A DNA stretch of 64,000 bases from Salinarimonas sp. (GCF_040111675.1 NZ_CP157794.1:2191501-2255500), one strand, 5' to 3'; counted from the first letter of the stretch, positions 51,470-61,724 are shown. Notes: generated by a model from the letters alone, not told the origin. Numbers and translations: made by a program.

Positions 51470-53461
51470 TCAGGTCTTGTTGTCGCTCCCCGGCGCCCGG
51501 CCGAGCAGGCGGGCGAACTCGGCCTCGATCTCCTCCACCGAGAACGGGTCGATGGGCTTCGCCGCCGGCTTCTCCGGCTCGCGCGCGGTCTCGGGTTCGG
51601 GCTCCGGCTCCGGGTCGGGTTCCGCCTCGGCGGCGCCGGCTTCCTCCGGAGCCGGCGGCGGAGCCGCCGCCGTCTCCTGCGCGCGACGCAGCGCCGGCGG
51701 CTCCGCCGGTTCCGGCTCGGGCTCGCGTTCGGGCTCGACGGGCTCCGGCTCGGGCTCCGGCTCGGGCTCGACGGGCTCGGGCTCGACGGGCTCCGGCTCG
51801 GCGGCCTCCGGCTCGGCGGCCTCCACCGGCTCGACCTCCACCGGCTCGGGCTCGGCGGCGGAGGGCTCGGCCTGGGGCACGATCTCCGCATCGGCCGGCG
51901 ACTCGGGCCCGGTGTCCAGGCTCTCCTCGGGCTCCATGCTGAAGCGCGGCGGCTCGGTCCGGACCGGCTCGCCCGACGGCTCGTCGGCCCCGAAGCGCGC
52001 CAGGGCGGCGTCGGCCGCGATCCGCTCCGCCTCGACGCGCTCGTTGCGCGCCGGCTCCGGCGCGGGAGGCTCGCGGGGCGTCTCCGGCGTCGGCTCCGGG
52101 CTCGGCTCCGGACCAGCCGGCGCCTCGACGGGCGGCGGCGGCGCGGGCGGGATCGGCGGCGCCGGCGCGATCGGCCCGGCCGCGCGCGGGGGCGGCTCGG
52201 CGGGCTGCGTCTCGCCCGCCTGCGGGCCGCGCGCCTCGGCGGGACGGCGCAGGAGGCTCGCGAAATCGAATTCCGAGCCGGCCCCCTCCCGCTGCGCCGC
52301 GCGCGCCGTCGATTTCGCCTCGGCGGGCGTGGCCTCGGACGCCGGGCGGCGCGGCTGCGCGCCGGGCGGCAGCGGCCGCTTCAGCGCCTCCTCGAGCTGG
52401 CGCGCCATGTCGGAGAGGACCGCCGCGTCCTCGGGCGCGGCGGGCTCGGGCGTCGCTCGCGGCGGCGGAGCCGGAGGCGTCGGCGTCGGCGGCGACGGGG
52501 GCGCGGCGGGGCGCTGGGGCGGCCCCTCGAAGCGCGGCTCGCGGCGCGTGGGCGCATCCGGCGCCGGCTCCGGCGGCAGGGTGGGAGTGGCGCGCGAGCG
52601 CGACGGCGTCGCGACGCCCGTCGCGGCCCGGGCGAGATCCATCAGCCCCCGGCGGGGCGGCGGAGGCGGCGGCTCGGGCGCGACGGCGGGTTGGGGAGCG
52701 GGGGGCGTCGGCGGTGCGGGAGGCGCGGCCCGCGCCGGGGCGGCGGGCGAAGGCCGCTCCAGCGGAGGCCGCTCGAGAGAAGGACGCTCGGTGAGGGGGC
52801 GAGGCGCTTCCGGTGCGGGCGGCGGTGTCGGCGCGGCCGCCTCGGGCGCCTCCGGCAGCACCACCTCGGGCGCCTGCGCGGCGACGGCCGCGTCCGAGAC
52901 ACGGCTGCGGTCCCGCGCCTCCTCGGGCGTCGGCACGTAGGCGGCGCGCGCTTCGGCGGCCCGGACGGGCTCGCCGATCGGCCCGGCCACGGCCGGCTGC
53001 GGAGGCTGCGGCGGAACCGGCGTCGCGGGGGGCGCCGCCGCGAGGGGAGCCGGAGCCGGCGCGCCTGCCGGGGCCTGGGCGGCGCCTGCCGGGGCCTGGG
53101 CCGGGCCTGCCGGGGCCTGGGCCGGGCCTGCCGGGGCCTGGGCGCCGCCTGGACGCTGCATCGGGCGCGGCGGGGCGCGGCCGATGCCGGTCTCGACCAC
53201 GACGTCGTTGGGCCCACCGATCAGCAGCAGGTGCTCGACGCCGTCGCGGCGCAGGAGGACGAGCTGACGCTGGCGGTCGAGATCGTAGACGTCGACGATG
53301 CCGAGGCGCGGCTGCTTGGCCTTGCCGGAAGCGAGCCCCTGGCCGCCGACCCGGCGCCCGAGAAGGCGCGGCGCGAGCCAGGCGAACAGGGCGAGGAGCC
53401 CCATCACGACGGCGAAGGCGATCAGGTACTGGATGAGGGACGTGTTCTCGAAGCCGAGCAT
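51470..53461 (-). CDS. fliO: FliO-like flagellar protein with giant proline/glutamate-rich C-terminal extension
   Basis: This 663-residue protein has one membrane helix (9-30) and a FliO-type beta domain to about 95 (LGIVDVYDLDRQRQLVLLRR). The remaining about 560 residues are low-complexity: four AQAPAG heptads near 106-133, long Pro/Ala and then Pro/Glu tracts. It ends in a short predicted helix (VEEIEAEFARLLGR) that looks like a binding motif. Ordinary FliO is 90-150 residues. FliO helps assemble the FliP complex; fliP is next on the strand. Confidence 0.85.
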   Translation of the reverse strand: MLGFENTSLIQYLIAFAVVMGLLALFAWLAPRLLGRRVGGQGLASGKAKQPRLGIVDVYDLDRQRQLVLLRRDGVEHLLLIGGPNDVVVETGIGRAPPRPMQRPGGAQAPAGPAQAPAGPAQAPAGAAQAPAGAPAPAPLAAAPPATPVPPQPPQPAVAGPIGEPVRAAEARAAYVPTPEEARDRSRVSDAAVAAQAPEVVLPEAPEAAAPTPPPAPEAPRPLTERPSLERPPLERPSPAAPARAAPPAPPTPPAPQPAVAPEPPPPPPRRGLMDLARAATGVATPSRSRATPTLPPEPAPDAPTRREPRFEGPPQRPAAPPSPPTPTPPAPPPRATPEPAAPEDAAVLSDMARQLEEALKRPLPPGAQPRRPASEATPAEAKSTARAAQREGAGSEFDFASLLRRPAEARGPQAGETQPAEPPPRAAGPIAPAPPIPPAPPPPVEAPAGPEPSPEPTPETPREPPAPEPARNERVEAERIAADAALARFGADEPSGEPVRTEPPRFSMEPEESLDTGPESPADAEIVPQAEPSAAEPEPVEVEPVEAAEPEAAEPEPVEPEPVEPEPEPEPEPVEPEREPEPEPAEPPALRRAQETAAAPPPAPEEAGAAEAEPDPEPEPEPETAREPEKPAAKPIDPFSVEEIEAEFARLLGRAPGSDNKT
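53063..53146. repeat. 21-bp tandem repeat inside fliO
   Basis: Four tandem units beginning GCCTGCCGGGGCCTGGGC at 53063, 53084, 53105 and 53126. They encode the heptad AQAPAG(A/P). The near-identical DNA suggests recent expansion. Confidence 0.9.
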
Positions 53462-53589
53462 GGCAGGTCTTCGCGCTCTCTACTGAACGGCGTCGCCGGC
53501 GGTGCTGCGCGCCGGCCGGAAAGCCGCCGCGCGCCGGCCGGAGGCGCGTCTACCGTTTCGCGCCCGCGAGCGCGGGTCGCACCATAACC

Positions 53590-53668
53590 ATCGAGCGGTT
53601 AACAGGGAACCACCGATGACGGTCCTCCCCTTAACGCGCCGTTAACCATCCTGGCGGCAATTTTTGCC
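53590..53668 (+). promoter_or_regulatory. Candidate regulatory region for the flgB operon
   Basis: GGTTAAC near 53597 and GTTAACC at 53641-53647 recur here and before the TPR-like gene. A perfect GGCAA-TTT-TTGCC palindrome is at 53656-53668. A sigma-54 match fails by one base of spacing. The divergent fliO start is at 53461. Confidence 0.3.
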
Positions 53669-53726
53669 CAAGGCGCGGCCGGAATCGGGCCGAGCGCCGA
53701 CACGCCGACCGTCGAAGGAGCGAGAC

Positions 53727-54128
53727 ATGAGCGCAGCCGGGCTACCGCTCATCGAGATGCTGAAGACGCGCCTGCACTGGCATCAGGCGCGCCAGAAGCT
53801 GCTCGCGGAGAACGTCGCCAACGCCGACACGCCGGGCTTCGCGCCCCGCGACGTCGCCGAGCCCCGCTTCGGCGCGGACGGCCGCGCCGTGGCGCAGCGG
53901 CTCGAGCCCGCGCGCACGAGCCCGATGCATCTCGCCGCCGCGGGCGGGCCCGCCCGCGGCGTGTCCGAGACGGACGCCCTGCGCTTCGAGACGCGGCCCT
54001 CGGGCAACGCGGTCAATCTCGAGGAGGAGATGCTGAAGGTCGCCCAGAACCAGGCGGACTACCAGCTCGCCGCCTCGCTCTACGAGAAGAGCCTGGCGAT
54101 GCTGCGCACGGCCGTCGGCCGGCGCTGA
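53727..54128 (+). CDS. flgB: Flagellar rod protein FlgB
   Basis: This 133-residue rod subunit has the N-terminal FlgB pattern (HQARQKLLAENVANADTPGF at 18-37). AAGGAG lies 6 nt before the ATG. It begins the plus-strand operon flgB-flgC-fliE-fliQ-fliR-flhB. Confidence 0.93.
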   Translation: MSAAGLPLIEMLKTRLHWHQARQKLLAENVANADTPGFAPRDVAEPRFGADGRAVAQRLEPARTSPMHLAAAGGPARGVSETDALRFETRPSGNAVNLEEEMLKVAQNQADYQLAASLYEKSLAMLRTAVGRR

Positions 54129-54144
54129 GTGAAGGAGCGCGACC

Positions 54145-54555
54145 ATGGACTTCCTGAAGACGATCGCGGTCGCGGCGTCGGGCCTCAAGGCCCAGTCCGG
54201 CCGCATGCGGATCATCGCCGAGAACCTCGCCAACGCCGATTCCACCGCGTCCCAGCCCGGGGTCGACCCGTATCGCCGCCGCGTCCCGACCTTCGTCGAG
54301 AAGCTCGACCGCGAGCTGGGCGTGCGAACGGTCGCGCTCGGTCGGGTCGTTGAAGACCAGAGCGAGTTCCGCACCCGGTTCGACCCGGGCCATCCCGCCG
54401 CCGACGAGGAGGGGCAGGTGCAGCTGCCCAACGTCTCCTCGCTGGTCGAATCGATGGACATGCGCGAGGCGCAGCGCAGCTACGAGGCGAACCTGAACCT
54501 CGTGAACGCGACGCGCCGCATGCTCTCGCGCACCATCGACATCCTGCGCGCGTGA
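54145..54555 (+). CDS. flgC: Flagellar rod protein FlgC
   Basis: This 136-residue rod subunit has the FlgC start AASGLKAQSGRMRIIAENLA (residues 9-28) and the C-terminal ANLNLVNATRRML helix that packs into the rod. AAGGAG lies upstream; it begins 16 bp after the flgB stop. Confidence 0.94.
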   Translation: MDFLKTIAVAASGLKAQSGRMRIIAENLANADSTASQPGVDPYRRRVPTFVEKLDRELGVRTVALGRVVEDQSEFRTRFDPGHPAADEEGQVQLPNVSSLVESMDMREAQRSYEANLNLVNATRRMLSRTIDILRA

Positions 54556-54577
54556 CGCCTGAGACGGAGGGCGAACC

Positions 54578-54904
54578 ATGTCCAGCAACCTCTTCGCCGC
54601 AAACGCCTACGCCTCGGTCCAGGGCCTCTCGCAGGGGCTCGGGCAGCCCAACGCCGCCGGCCGCCTCGGCGGCGCCGGGGGCGAGCGCCCGGATTTCTCG
54701 GCCATGCTCCAGGGCGCGGTCGGCTCCGTGGCCGAGGCGGGCCAGGCCGCCGAGGCGCAGGCTGCGGCCGCCGCCGCGGGCCGCGCCGACGTCGTCGACG
54801 TCGTCACCGCCGTCGCCGAGAGCGAGGCCGCGCTCAACACGCTCGTCGCCGTGCGCGACCGCGTGATCCAGGCCTACGAGGAAATCATGCGCATGCCGAT
54901 CTGA
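54578..54904 (+). CDS. fliE: Flagellar hook-basal body complex protein FliE
   Basis: This 108-residue protein joins the MS ring to the rod. The family C-terminus VVTAVAESEAALNTLVAVRD followed by VIQAYEEIMRMPI is clear; the N-terminal half is variable and Gly/Ala-rich. It sits 22 bp after flgC. Confidence 0.92.
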   Translation: MSSNLFAANAYASVQGLSQGLGQPNAAGRLGGAGGERPDFSAMLQGAVGSVAEAGQAAEAQAAAAAAGRADVVDVVTAVAESEAALNTLVAVRDRVIQAYEEIMRMPI

Positions 54905-54949
54905 GATCGGCGCGCCCGCACGTCACAGCAACGAGAGAAACGACGCCCC

Positions 54950-55216
54950 ATGACCGGCATGGCCATCCTCGACATCGCCCGCGACGGCATCATGACCTTC
55001 TTCAAGGTGGGGGCGCCGGTGATGCTGATCGCGCTGGCCGTGGGCCTCGCGATCTCGCTGCTGCAGGCGCTCACCCAGCTCCAGGAGCAGACCCTGGTCT
55101 TCGTGCCGAAGATCATCGCGGTCTTCGCGTCGCTGCTGATCATGCTCCCCCTGATGAGCGACGCGCTCGCCGGCTACATGACCCGCGTCGCCGAACGCAT
55201 CGTCGCGGGCGGATGA
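54950..55216 (+). CDS. fliQ: Flagellar export apparatus protein FliQ
   Basis: This 88-residue protein has two membrane helices (about 17-37 and 52-72) and the FliQ motif ALTQLQEQTLVFVPKI. Its stop overlaps the fliR start by 4 nt. Confidence 0.94.
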   Translation: MTGMAILDIARDGIMTFFKVGAPVMLIALAVGLAISLLQALTQLQEQTLVFVPKIIAVFASLLIMLPLMSDALAGYMTRVAERIVAGG

Positions 55217-56043
55217 TGGCCGGCGCGGGGGCTCTCGTCGCGGCGCGCGCGGGACGCGCGAATCGCATACCGTCGCCGCGCATGGAGCTGCTTTCGCCCG
55301 AGACGGCCTCGACCTTCCTCCTCGCCTTCGCGCGGGTGGGCACGCTCGTCATGCTCCTGCCGGGCATCGGCGAGCAGCTGATCTCGCCGCGCGTGCGCCT
55401 CGCCTTCGCGGTTCTGCTCACCATCGTGGTCTATCCCGCGGTGAGACCGCTCGTCGCGTCCGAGAACGGCCTGCCGGGCGCCCCCACCGTGGCGCTGCTC
55501 CTCTCCGAGATCCTGGTCGGGCTCATTCTCGGGCTCGCGGTGCGCATGGTGATCGGCGCCCTGCAGACGGCCGGCACCATCATCGCCCAGCAGATGGGCC
55601 TCGGCTTCGCCATGACCGTCGACCCCACCATGGGCGGCCAGCAGACGGCGGTCGGCAACTTTCTCTCGCTGCTCGGCATCACGCTGATCTTCGCCACCGA
55701 CCTGCATCACCTCGCCATCGCCGCCGTGCGGGCGAGCTACGACATGCTTCCGCCCGGCGGGCTGCCCGAGGCCGGAGACGTCGCGCGGCTCGGCATCGAG
55801 GCCGTGGGCCGCGGATTCGCGCTCGCCGTGCAGATCTCGGCGCCCTTCATCGTCTTCGCCATCCTGTTCAATCTCGGGCTCGGCGTGCTCTCGCGGCTGA
55901 TGCCGCAGCTGCAGGTCTTCTTCCTGGCGCTGCCGGCGACCATCCTCGGCGGCTTCCTCGTGCTGCTCGTCGTGGTCGGCGTGATGATGAGCGTCTTCCT
56001 CGGCGACCTGCGCGCCTTCCTCTCCCTCATCTCCGGCCTCTAG
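55213..56043 (+). CDS. fliR: Flagellar export apparatus protein FliR
   Basis: This 276-residue membrane protein is the third export-gate component. It has six hydrophobic segments and the FliR motif QMGLGFAMTVDPTMGGQQTA. The ATG at 55213 is coupled to fliQ; family length would also fit the internal ATG at 55282 (253 residues, starting MELLSPETAS), but that lacks a ribosome site. Confidence 0.92.
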   Translation: MMAGAGALVAARAGRANRIPSPRMELLSPETASTFLLAFARVGTLVMLLPGIGEQLISPRVRLAFAVLLTIVVYPAVRPLVASENGLPGAPTVALLLSEILVGLILGLAVRMVIGALQTAGTIIAQQMGLGFAMTVDPTMGGQQTAVGNFLSLLGITLIFATDLHHLAIAAVRASYDMLPPGGLPEAGDVARLGIEAVGRGFALAVQISAPFIVFAILFNLGLGVLSRLMPQLQVFFLALPATILGGFLVLLVVVGVMMSVFLGDLRAFLSLISGL

Positions 56044-56053
56044 GAGCGCGCCC

Positions 56054-57121
56054 GTGGCCGACGAGAGCACCGAGCAGGACGATCGCACGGAAGAGCCGAC
56101 CCAGCGAAAGCTGGATCAGGCCATCGAGAAGGGCGAGGTCGCCAAGAGCCAGGAGATCACGACGCTGTTCGTGCTCGGCGGCTTCGCGCTCGCGGCGATG
56201 ATGACGTCCGGCTTCACCGCCGAGCGCCTGCTCGAGGGCATGACCGGCTTCTTCGCCAACGCGCACCAGGTGAGCGAGGGCGCGGGCCACCTCTTCGTCA
56301 TGCGCGAGGCCTTGGTGATGATCCTGATCGCGCTCGCGGCGCCCTTCGGCATCTTCCTCGTCGCCGGCCTGATCGGCGGCGGCATCCAGCACCGGCCGCT
56401 GTGGACCGTCGAGCCGCTCACCCCGAAGCTCGAGCGCATCAACCCGGTCTCGGGCTTCAAGCGCGTCTTCGGCATGGAGGCGCTCGTCAACTTCGCCAAG
56501 GGCCTGCTCAAGATCGCCATCATCGGCGCGCTGGTGGCCGCGATCCTCTGGGCCGAGCGCGCGCGCATCGACACGCTCGTGCAGATGGAGCCCTCGCTGC
56601 TGTTCGTCGAGGTCAAGGACCTCTCGGTGAAGCTGCTGGGCGGCGTCCTGGCGCTGTTCTTCTTCGTCGCGATCGGCGACGCGCTCTACCAGCGCTTCTC
56701 CTGGCTCAAGCGCCAGCGCATGACGCGGCGGGAGATCAAGGAGGAGTTCAAGCAGACCGAAGGCTCGCCGGAGGTGAAGGCGAAGGTCCGCCAGATCCGC
56801 ATCGAGCGCGCCCGCCGACGGATGATGGCCGCCGTGCCGGAGGCGACGGTGATCGTCACCAACCCGACGCACTACGCGGTCGCGCTGAGATACGAGCGCG
56901 GCATGCCGGCGCCCGTCTGCGTGGCGAAGGGCGTCGACGCCCTCGCCCTCAAGATTCGCGAGAAGGCGCGCGAGCACGACGTTCCCATCGTCGAGAACCC
57001 GCCGCTGGCCCGCGCCCTCCACGCGACCGTGGAGATCGACCGTGAAATCCCCGTGGAACATTACGCCGCCGTGGCGGAAGTGATCGGTTACGTCTTGCGG
57101 CTCAAGCGCCGTCGGGCATAA
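56054..57121 (+). CDS. flhB: Flagellar export switch protein FlhB
   Basis: This 355-residue protein has four membrane helices (about 38-200) and a cytoplasmic autocleaving domain with NPTH at 270-273; cleavage between N270 and P271 sets export specificity. The start is GTG at 56054, 10 bp after fliR, with GGAGC upstream. It ends the flagellar part of the operon, 19 bp before cckA. Confidence 0.95.
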   Translation: MADESTEQDDRTEEPTQRKLDQAIEKGEVAKSQEITTLFVLGGFALAAMMTSGFTAERLLEGMTGFFANAHQVSEGAGHLFVMREALVMILIALAAPFGIFLVAGLIGGGIQHRPLWTVEPLTPKLERINPVSGFKRVFGMEALVNFAKGLLKIAIIGALVAAILWAERARIDTLVQMEPSLLFVEVKDLSVKLLGGVLALFFFVAIGDALYQRFSWLKRQRMTRREIKEEFKQTEGSPEVKAKVRQIRIERARRRMMAAVPEATVIVTNPTHYAVALRYERGMPAPVCVAKGVDALALKIREKAREHDVPIVENPPLARALHATVEIDREIPVEHYAAVAEVIGYVLRLKRRRA

Positions 57122-57140
57122 GCGAGAGAGTTGACAGGCG

Positions 57141-59681
57141 ATGACTGCCATGGCTCAGACGAGCGACAAGCCCCTCCGCGCGGTGGAGCGCACCGACAGG
57201 CCGGGGAGCATCTGGCTCCTGGTCGCGCTCGCGCTCGTCCTGCCGGCGGCGTTCTTCGGCCTCTCCTTCTTCACGAGCGAGCAGGCCCAGCCGCTGATCA
57301 CGGCGCTGCTCGCGCTGCTCGCCATGGCCGGCGTGTTCTTCGTCACCGCCTACGCCATCGGCGCGCTGCACTTCGCGGGGCAGGGCGCGCGCAACGACCT
57401 GACCAAGGCCATGGCGGACACCTCCTCGGAGGGCCTCGTCGCCGTGGAGGCCGACGGGCGCATCGCCTACGCCAACGAGGCCTATCTCTCGTTCGCGGGC
57501 GCGGGGGACCTCTCGGACGTGCGCACCGTCGAGCGGCTCTTCGTCGGCGCGCCGGAAGTGTCCGAGGCGATCTACCGGCTCGCCCAGGCCGCCCGCGAGG
57601 AGCGGGCGCTCGCCGAGGAGATCCGCCTCTCGCCGGCGCTCGGCGGGCGCGCCGATTACGGCTGGTACCGCGTGCGCGTGCGCCCGCTGCCGCGTCCCGG
57701 CGGCAAGCCCGCCGTGCTCTGGTCCATCGCCGACGTGACGCACGAGCGCGAGCGCCACGAGAACGTCTTCCAGGAGCTCCAGCACGCCATCGACTACCTG
57801 GATCACGCGCCCGCCGGCTTCTTCTCCGTCGAGCCCGACGGCTCCGTCGCCTACATGAACGCGACGCTCGCCGCCTGGCTCGATCACGACCTCGCCAAGG
57901 TCGGCTCCGGCGGCCTCGCGCTCGACGACATGGTGCCCGGCGACGTGGCGACGCTGCTCGCGTCCGTCGACGGCGCGCCGGGCGAGGTGCGCACCGAGAG
58001 CTTCGACATCGACATGCTGCGGCGCGGCGGGCAGGCGCTGCCGGCGCGCCTCTACCACCGGGTCGCCTTCGGCATGGACGGCGAGCGCGGCGCCTCCCGC
58101 ACCCTCGTGCTGAACCGCTCCGCCGGCGAGGAGAGCTCGGCCGACGCCCAGCGGGCGGCGGAGGTGCGCTTCGCGCGCTTCTTCAACAATACCCCCATCG
58201 CGATCGCGACGCTCGGGCGCGACGGGCGCATCCTGCGCGCCAACGCCCCCTTCGTGCGGCTGTTCGGGACGATGCCCCGCGCCGAGCCCGGGGGCGAGGA
58301 GCCGAGCCTGCTCGACCGCGTGCTCGAGCGCGACCGCGAGGCGCTCGCCGGCGCTCTCGACGCGGCCGGCGAATCCCGCGCGGCCGAGCCCGTGGAGATC
58401 ACGGTCGCCGGTCCGAGCGAGCGGTCCGCCCGGATCTGGACGAGCCCCGTGAGCGAGAGCGACGGGGAGGGCGAGGCGGCGATCGTCTACGCGCTCGAGA
58501 CCACCGAGCAGCGCCAGCTCGAGACGCAGTTCGCCCAGGCGCAGAAGATGCAGGCCGTGGGCCAGCTCGCCGGCGGCGTCGCGCACGACTTCAACAACGT
58601 GCTCCAGGCCATCATCGGCTACTCGGACCTGCTTCTGGCGAACCATCGGCCGACCGATCCCGCCTTCCAGGACATCATGCAGATCAAGCAGAACGCGAAC
58701 CGGGCCGCGAGCCTGGTGCGGCAGCTGCTCGCCTTCTCGCGGCGCCAGACGCTGCGGCCGGAGGTGCTCGATCTCGGCGAGACCATGTCCGACCTGACGA
58801 TGCTGCTCAAGCGCCTCTTGGGCGAGCGCGTGGAGCTCGACCTGCGCCACGGGCGCGACCTGTGGCCGATCAAGGCGGACGTGCACCAGCTCGAGCAGGT
58901 GGTCATCAACCTCGCCGTCAACGCCCGCGACGCCATGCCCGACGGCGGCCGGCTCACCATCCGCACGGCCAACGTCGCCGCCGAGGAGGCCGGCCGGCTC
59001 GAGCGCCGAGGCATGCCGGCGGCGGACTACGTGCTCATCGAGGTCGCCGACACCGGCACCGGCATCCCGCCCGCGGTGATCGACAAGATCTTCGAGCCCT
59101 TCTTCACCACCAAGGAGATCGGCAAGGGCACCGGGCTCGGCCTCTCGACCGTGTTCGGCATCGTCAAGCAGTCGAACGGCTTCGTCTACGTCGATTCGAA
59201 GCCGGGGGAGGGCGCGTCCTTCAAGGTCTACCTGCCGCGCCACGTGCAGACCTCCGCCGAGGTCGCCGCCGAGCGCCTGGACGTCTACAAGCGCCCCGCC
59301 GCCGACCTCACGGGCCAGGGCGTCGTCCTCCTCGTCGAGGACGAGGACCCCGTGCGGGCCGTCAACGCCCGCGCCCTCACCGCCCGCGGCTACACCGTGC
59401 TCGAGGCGGCCTCGGGCGTCGAGGCGCTCGAGGTGATCGAGGAGGCGGAGACGCCGGTCGACCTCGTCGTCTCCGACGTGGTGATGCCCGAGATGGACGG
59501 GCCCTCGCTCCTGCGCGAATTGCGCAAGACCCGTCCCGACCTCAAGGTCGTGTTCGTCTCCGGCTACGCCGAGGACGCCTTCAAGAAGAACCTGCCCGAG
59601 GGCGAGGACTTCGCCTTCCTGCCCAAGCCCTTCACCTTGAAGCAGCTGGTCGAGACGGTGAAGGAGACGATGGCGCGCTGA
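57141..59681 (+). CDS. cckA: Cell-cycle hybrid histidine kinase CckA
   Basis: This 846-residue membrane kinase has two N-terminal helices (about 24-44 and 52-76), two or three PAS-like domains (90-460), HisKA with H482 ([18 protein letters not shown], the CckA-type box), a HATPase domain and a C-terminal receiver with D779 ([10 protein letters not shown]). CckA feeds phosphate through ChpT to CtrA, controlling cell cycle and flagellar genes. It follows flhB by 19 bp. Confidence 0.93.
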   Translation: MTAMAQTSDKPLRAVERTDRPGSIWLLVALALVLPAAFFGLSFFTSEQAQPLITALLALLAMAGVFFVTAYAIGALHFAGQGARNDLTKAMADTSSEGLVAVEADGRIAYANEAYLSFAGAGDLSDVRTVERLFVGAPEVSEAIYRLAQAAREERALAEEIRLSPALGGRADYGWYRVRVRPLPRPGGKPAVLWSIADVTHERERHENVFQELQHAIDYLDHAPAGFFSVEPDGSVAYMNATLAAWLDHDLAKVGSGGLALDDMVPGDVATLLASVDGAPGEVRTESFDIDMLRRGGQALPARLYHRVAFGMDGERGASRTLVLNRSAGEESSADAQRAAEVRFARFFNNTPIAIATLGRDGRILRANAPFVRLFGTMPRAEPGGEEPSLLDRVLERDREALAGALDAAGESRAAEPVEITVAGPSERSARIWTSPVSESDGEGEAAIVYALETTEQRQLETQFAQAQKMQAVGQLAGGVAHDFNNVLQAIIGYSDLLLANHRPTDPAFQDIMQIKQNANRAASLVRQLLAFSRRQTLRPEVLDLGETMSDLTMLLKRLLGERVELDLRHGRDLWPIKADVHQLEQVVINLAVNARDAMPDGGRLTIRTANVAAEEAGRLERRGMPAADYVLIEVADTGTGIPPAVIDKIFEPFFTTKEIGKGTGLGLSTVFGIVKQSNGFVYVDSKPGEGASFKVYLPRHVQTSAEVAAERLDVYKRPAADLTGQGVVLLVEDEDPVRAVNARALTARGYTVLEAASGVEALEVIEEAETPVDLVVSDVVMPEMDGPSLLRELRKTRPDLKVVFVSGYAEDAFKKNLPEGEDFAFLPKPFTLKQLVETVKETMAR

Positions 59682-59893
59682 CGGGCGGCCGGCGGGCTCC
59701 CGGCGGCGGCCTGCGCGCAAGCGTCGCGGCGGACGCCTTTCCTGTGGATGCGGGAGGCGGCGAGACGCGCGGGACCGCGTCGCGCCCCGCCCTCCCGGAC
59801 CTTGCCTGTGCGCAAGCGGCGAGCCCGAAACGCGCGCGCGGGCCCGGCCTCGCGCCGGCGCGGAGCGCGCCCGCGCATGAACGGGCCTTTCTC

Positions 59894-59942
59894 GTTCTCA
59901 TTTCGTTTTAGTGCTTGCATGGGGGAACAAATCGGGTACTTT
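59894..59942 (+). promoter_or_regulatory. recA promoter with candidate SOS (LexA) boxes
   Basis: GTTC-N7-GTTT at 59894-59908 fits the alphaproteobacterial LexA box GTTC-N7-GTTC with one mismatch. A second weak box, GAAC-N7-GTAC, is at 59925-59939. TTGCAT (59915-59920) and TACTTT (59937-59942) are spaced 16 bp as -35/-10. The remaining gap to 60001 is leader; the upstream part from 59682 is GC-rich with no feature I see. Confidence 0.6.
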
Positions 59943-60001
59943 GGTGGTGTCGACGCCGCGTTGAGATTCGTCTCCACCCCGTGCAATAAGGGATTCGCGA
60001 T

Positions 60002-61093
60002 ATGGCTCAGACCTCGCTGAGGCTGGTGGAAGGTTCCTCCATGGACAAGGACAAGACGAAGGCGCTCGACGCGGCGCTCTCCCAGATCGAGCGCGCCTTC
60101 GGCAAGGGCTCGATCATGCGGATGGGCAAGAACCAGCAGCCCGTCGAGATCGAGACCGTCTCCACGGGCTCGCTCGGGCTCGACGTCGCGCTCGGCGTCG
60201 GCGGCCTGCCGCGCGGGCGGATCGTCGAGATCTACGGGCCCGAATCCTCGGGCAAGACGACGCTCGCGCTCCACACGATCGCCGAGGCGCAGAAGAAGGG
60301 CGGCGTGTGCGCCTTCGTCGACGCCGAGCACGCGCTCGATCCGGTCTATGCGAGGAAGCTCGGCGTCAATCTCGACGACCTGCTGATCTCCCAGCCGGAC
60401 ACCGGCGAGCAGGCGCTCGAGATCACCGACACGCTGGTGCGCTCCGGCGCGGTGGACGTGCTCGTGGTCGATTCGGTGGCGGCGCTCACGCCGCGCGCGG
60501 AGATCGAGGGCGAGATGGGCGAGGTGCAGCCGGGGCTGCAGGCGCGCCTGATGTCGCAGGCCCTGCGCAAGCTCACGGGCTCGATCTCGCGCTCGAAGAC
60601 CATGGTGATCTTCATCAACCAGATCCGCATGAAGATCGGCGTCATGTACGGCTCGCCCGAGACCACGACGGGCGGCAACGCGCTCAAGTTCTACGCCTCG
60701 GTGCGCCTCGACATCCGCCGCACCTCGACGCTCAAGGACCGCGACGAGGCGATCGGCAACCAGGTGCGCGTCAAGGTCGTCAAGAACAAGGTCGCCCCGC
60801 CGTTCAAGCAGGTCGAGTTCGACATCATGTACGGCGAGGGGATCTCCAAGGTCGGCGAGCTGCTCGATCTCGGGGTGAAGGGCGGCATCGTCGAGAAGTC
60901 CGGCGCCTGGTTCTCCTACGACAGCCAGCGGCTCGGTCAGGGCCGGGAGAACGCCAAGACCTTCCTGAAGGACAATCCCGACGTCGCCCAGCGCATCGAG
61001 ACCGCCATCCGCCAGAATTCCGGCGTGCTCGCCGATCGCATCCTGGACGAGGCGACGCCGACGGCGGAGGATCTCGACGAGGGCGAGGCCTGA
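60002..61093 (+). CDS. recA: Recombinase RecA
   Basis: This 363-residue protein drives homologous recombination and LexA/SOS induction. The P-loop GPESSGKT is at 79-86, and [20 protein letters not shown] near 22-41 is invariant. The MAQ start matches Rhizobiales RecA; an internal ATG at codon 14 is less likely. The C-terminal acidic tail ([16 protein letters not shown]) is intact. Confidence 0.97.
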   Translation: MAQTSLRLVEGSSMDKDKTKALDAALSQIERAFGKGSIMRMGKNQQPVEIETVSTGSLGLDVALGVGGLPRGRIVEIYGPESSGKTTLALHTIAEAQKKGGVCAFVDAEHALDPVYARKLGVNLDDLLISQPDTGEQALEITDTLVRSGAVDVLVVDSVAALTPRAEIEGEMGEVQPGLQARLMSQALRKLTGSISRSKTMVIFINQIRMKIGVMYGSPETTTGGNALKFYASVRLDIRRTSTLKDRDEAIGNQVRVKVVKNKVAPPFKQVEFDIMYGEGISKVGELLDLGVKGGIVEKSGAWFSYDSQRLGQGRENAKTFLKDNPDVAQRIETAIRQNSGVLADRILDEATPTAEDLDEGEA

Positions 61094-61100
61094 TCGCGGC

Positions 61101-61123
61101 GCGCGCTCCAGGGCGGAGCGCGC
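61101..61123 (+). terminator. Hairpin after recA
   Basis: GCGCGCTCC (61101-61109) and GGAGCGCGC (61115-61123) form a perfect 9-bp stem with a 5-nt loop, 7 bp past the recA stop. No T-run follows, so termination may be Rho-assisted. Confidence 0.5.
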
Positions 61124-61223
61124 GGCCGGGGCATCCGGAGCGGGCGCGTCGGCCGCGACGGCCTGAGGCCGCTGCGTGAGGCCGCTCGGTCGGCCCTGCC
61201 GGTCGCCCGCCGCCGGTCGCCGG

Positions 61224-61724
61224 TCAGCTTCCGGGCAACGCGTCCTCGAGCAGGTCGAGCGCATCGGCCACCGTGCGCAGGCGCACCATGGAGCGGCCGA
61301 GGTCGCCGTAGCGCACGACGCGGTGACGCGTCTCGCCGCCGCGCCTCGCGCAGGCGAGGTGGACGAGGCCCACCGGCTTCTCGGCCGAGCCGCCGCCGGG
61401 TCCGGCGATCCCCGTGACGGACACCGCGACGTCGGCGCGCGAGGCCGCGAGCGCACCCTCGGCCATGGCGCGCGCCGTCGCCTCGCTCACGGCGCCGTGC
61501 GCGAGGAGGGTGTCGGCCGACACGCCGAGGCATTCGCTCTTCGCCTCGTTGGAATAGGTCACGAAGCCGCGCTCCACCACCGAGGACGAGCCCGGGATAT
61601 CGGTGAGCAGCCCTGCGATCAGCCCGCCCGTGCAGCTTTCGGCGGTCGCGATCGTCAGCCCCGCGGTCTTGTAGGCGTCGAGCAGCGCGGTGGCGCGATC
61701 GCGCATCTCGTCGGGAAAGATCAC
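61224..61724 (-). CDS. CinA-family protein (C-terminal NMN amidohydrolase domain only)
   Basis: This 166-residue protein is the short CinA/PncC type. [19 protein letters not shown] (near 25-43) and [12 protein letters not shown] are active-site motifs. It deamidates nicotinamide mononucleotide in NAD recycling. The start is GTG at 61722-61724, with GGAGG 7 nt upstream and overlapping the ispDF stop; an ATG at 61706 is less likely. Confidence 0.88.
   Translation of the reverse strand: MIFPDEMRDRATALLDAYKTAGLTIATAESCTGGLIAGLLTDIPGSSSVVERGFVTYSNEAKSECLGVSADTLLAHGAVSEATARAMAEGALAASRADVAVSVTGIAGPGGGSAEKPVGLVHLACARRGGETRHRVVRYGDLGRSMVRLRTVADALDLLEDALPGS

Noticed and set aside
53653..53668. Sigma-54 promoter for flgB
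   Set aside because: The GG and GC elements (TGGC...TTGC) are one base too far apart and the surrounding bases are poor matches.
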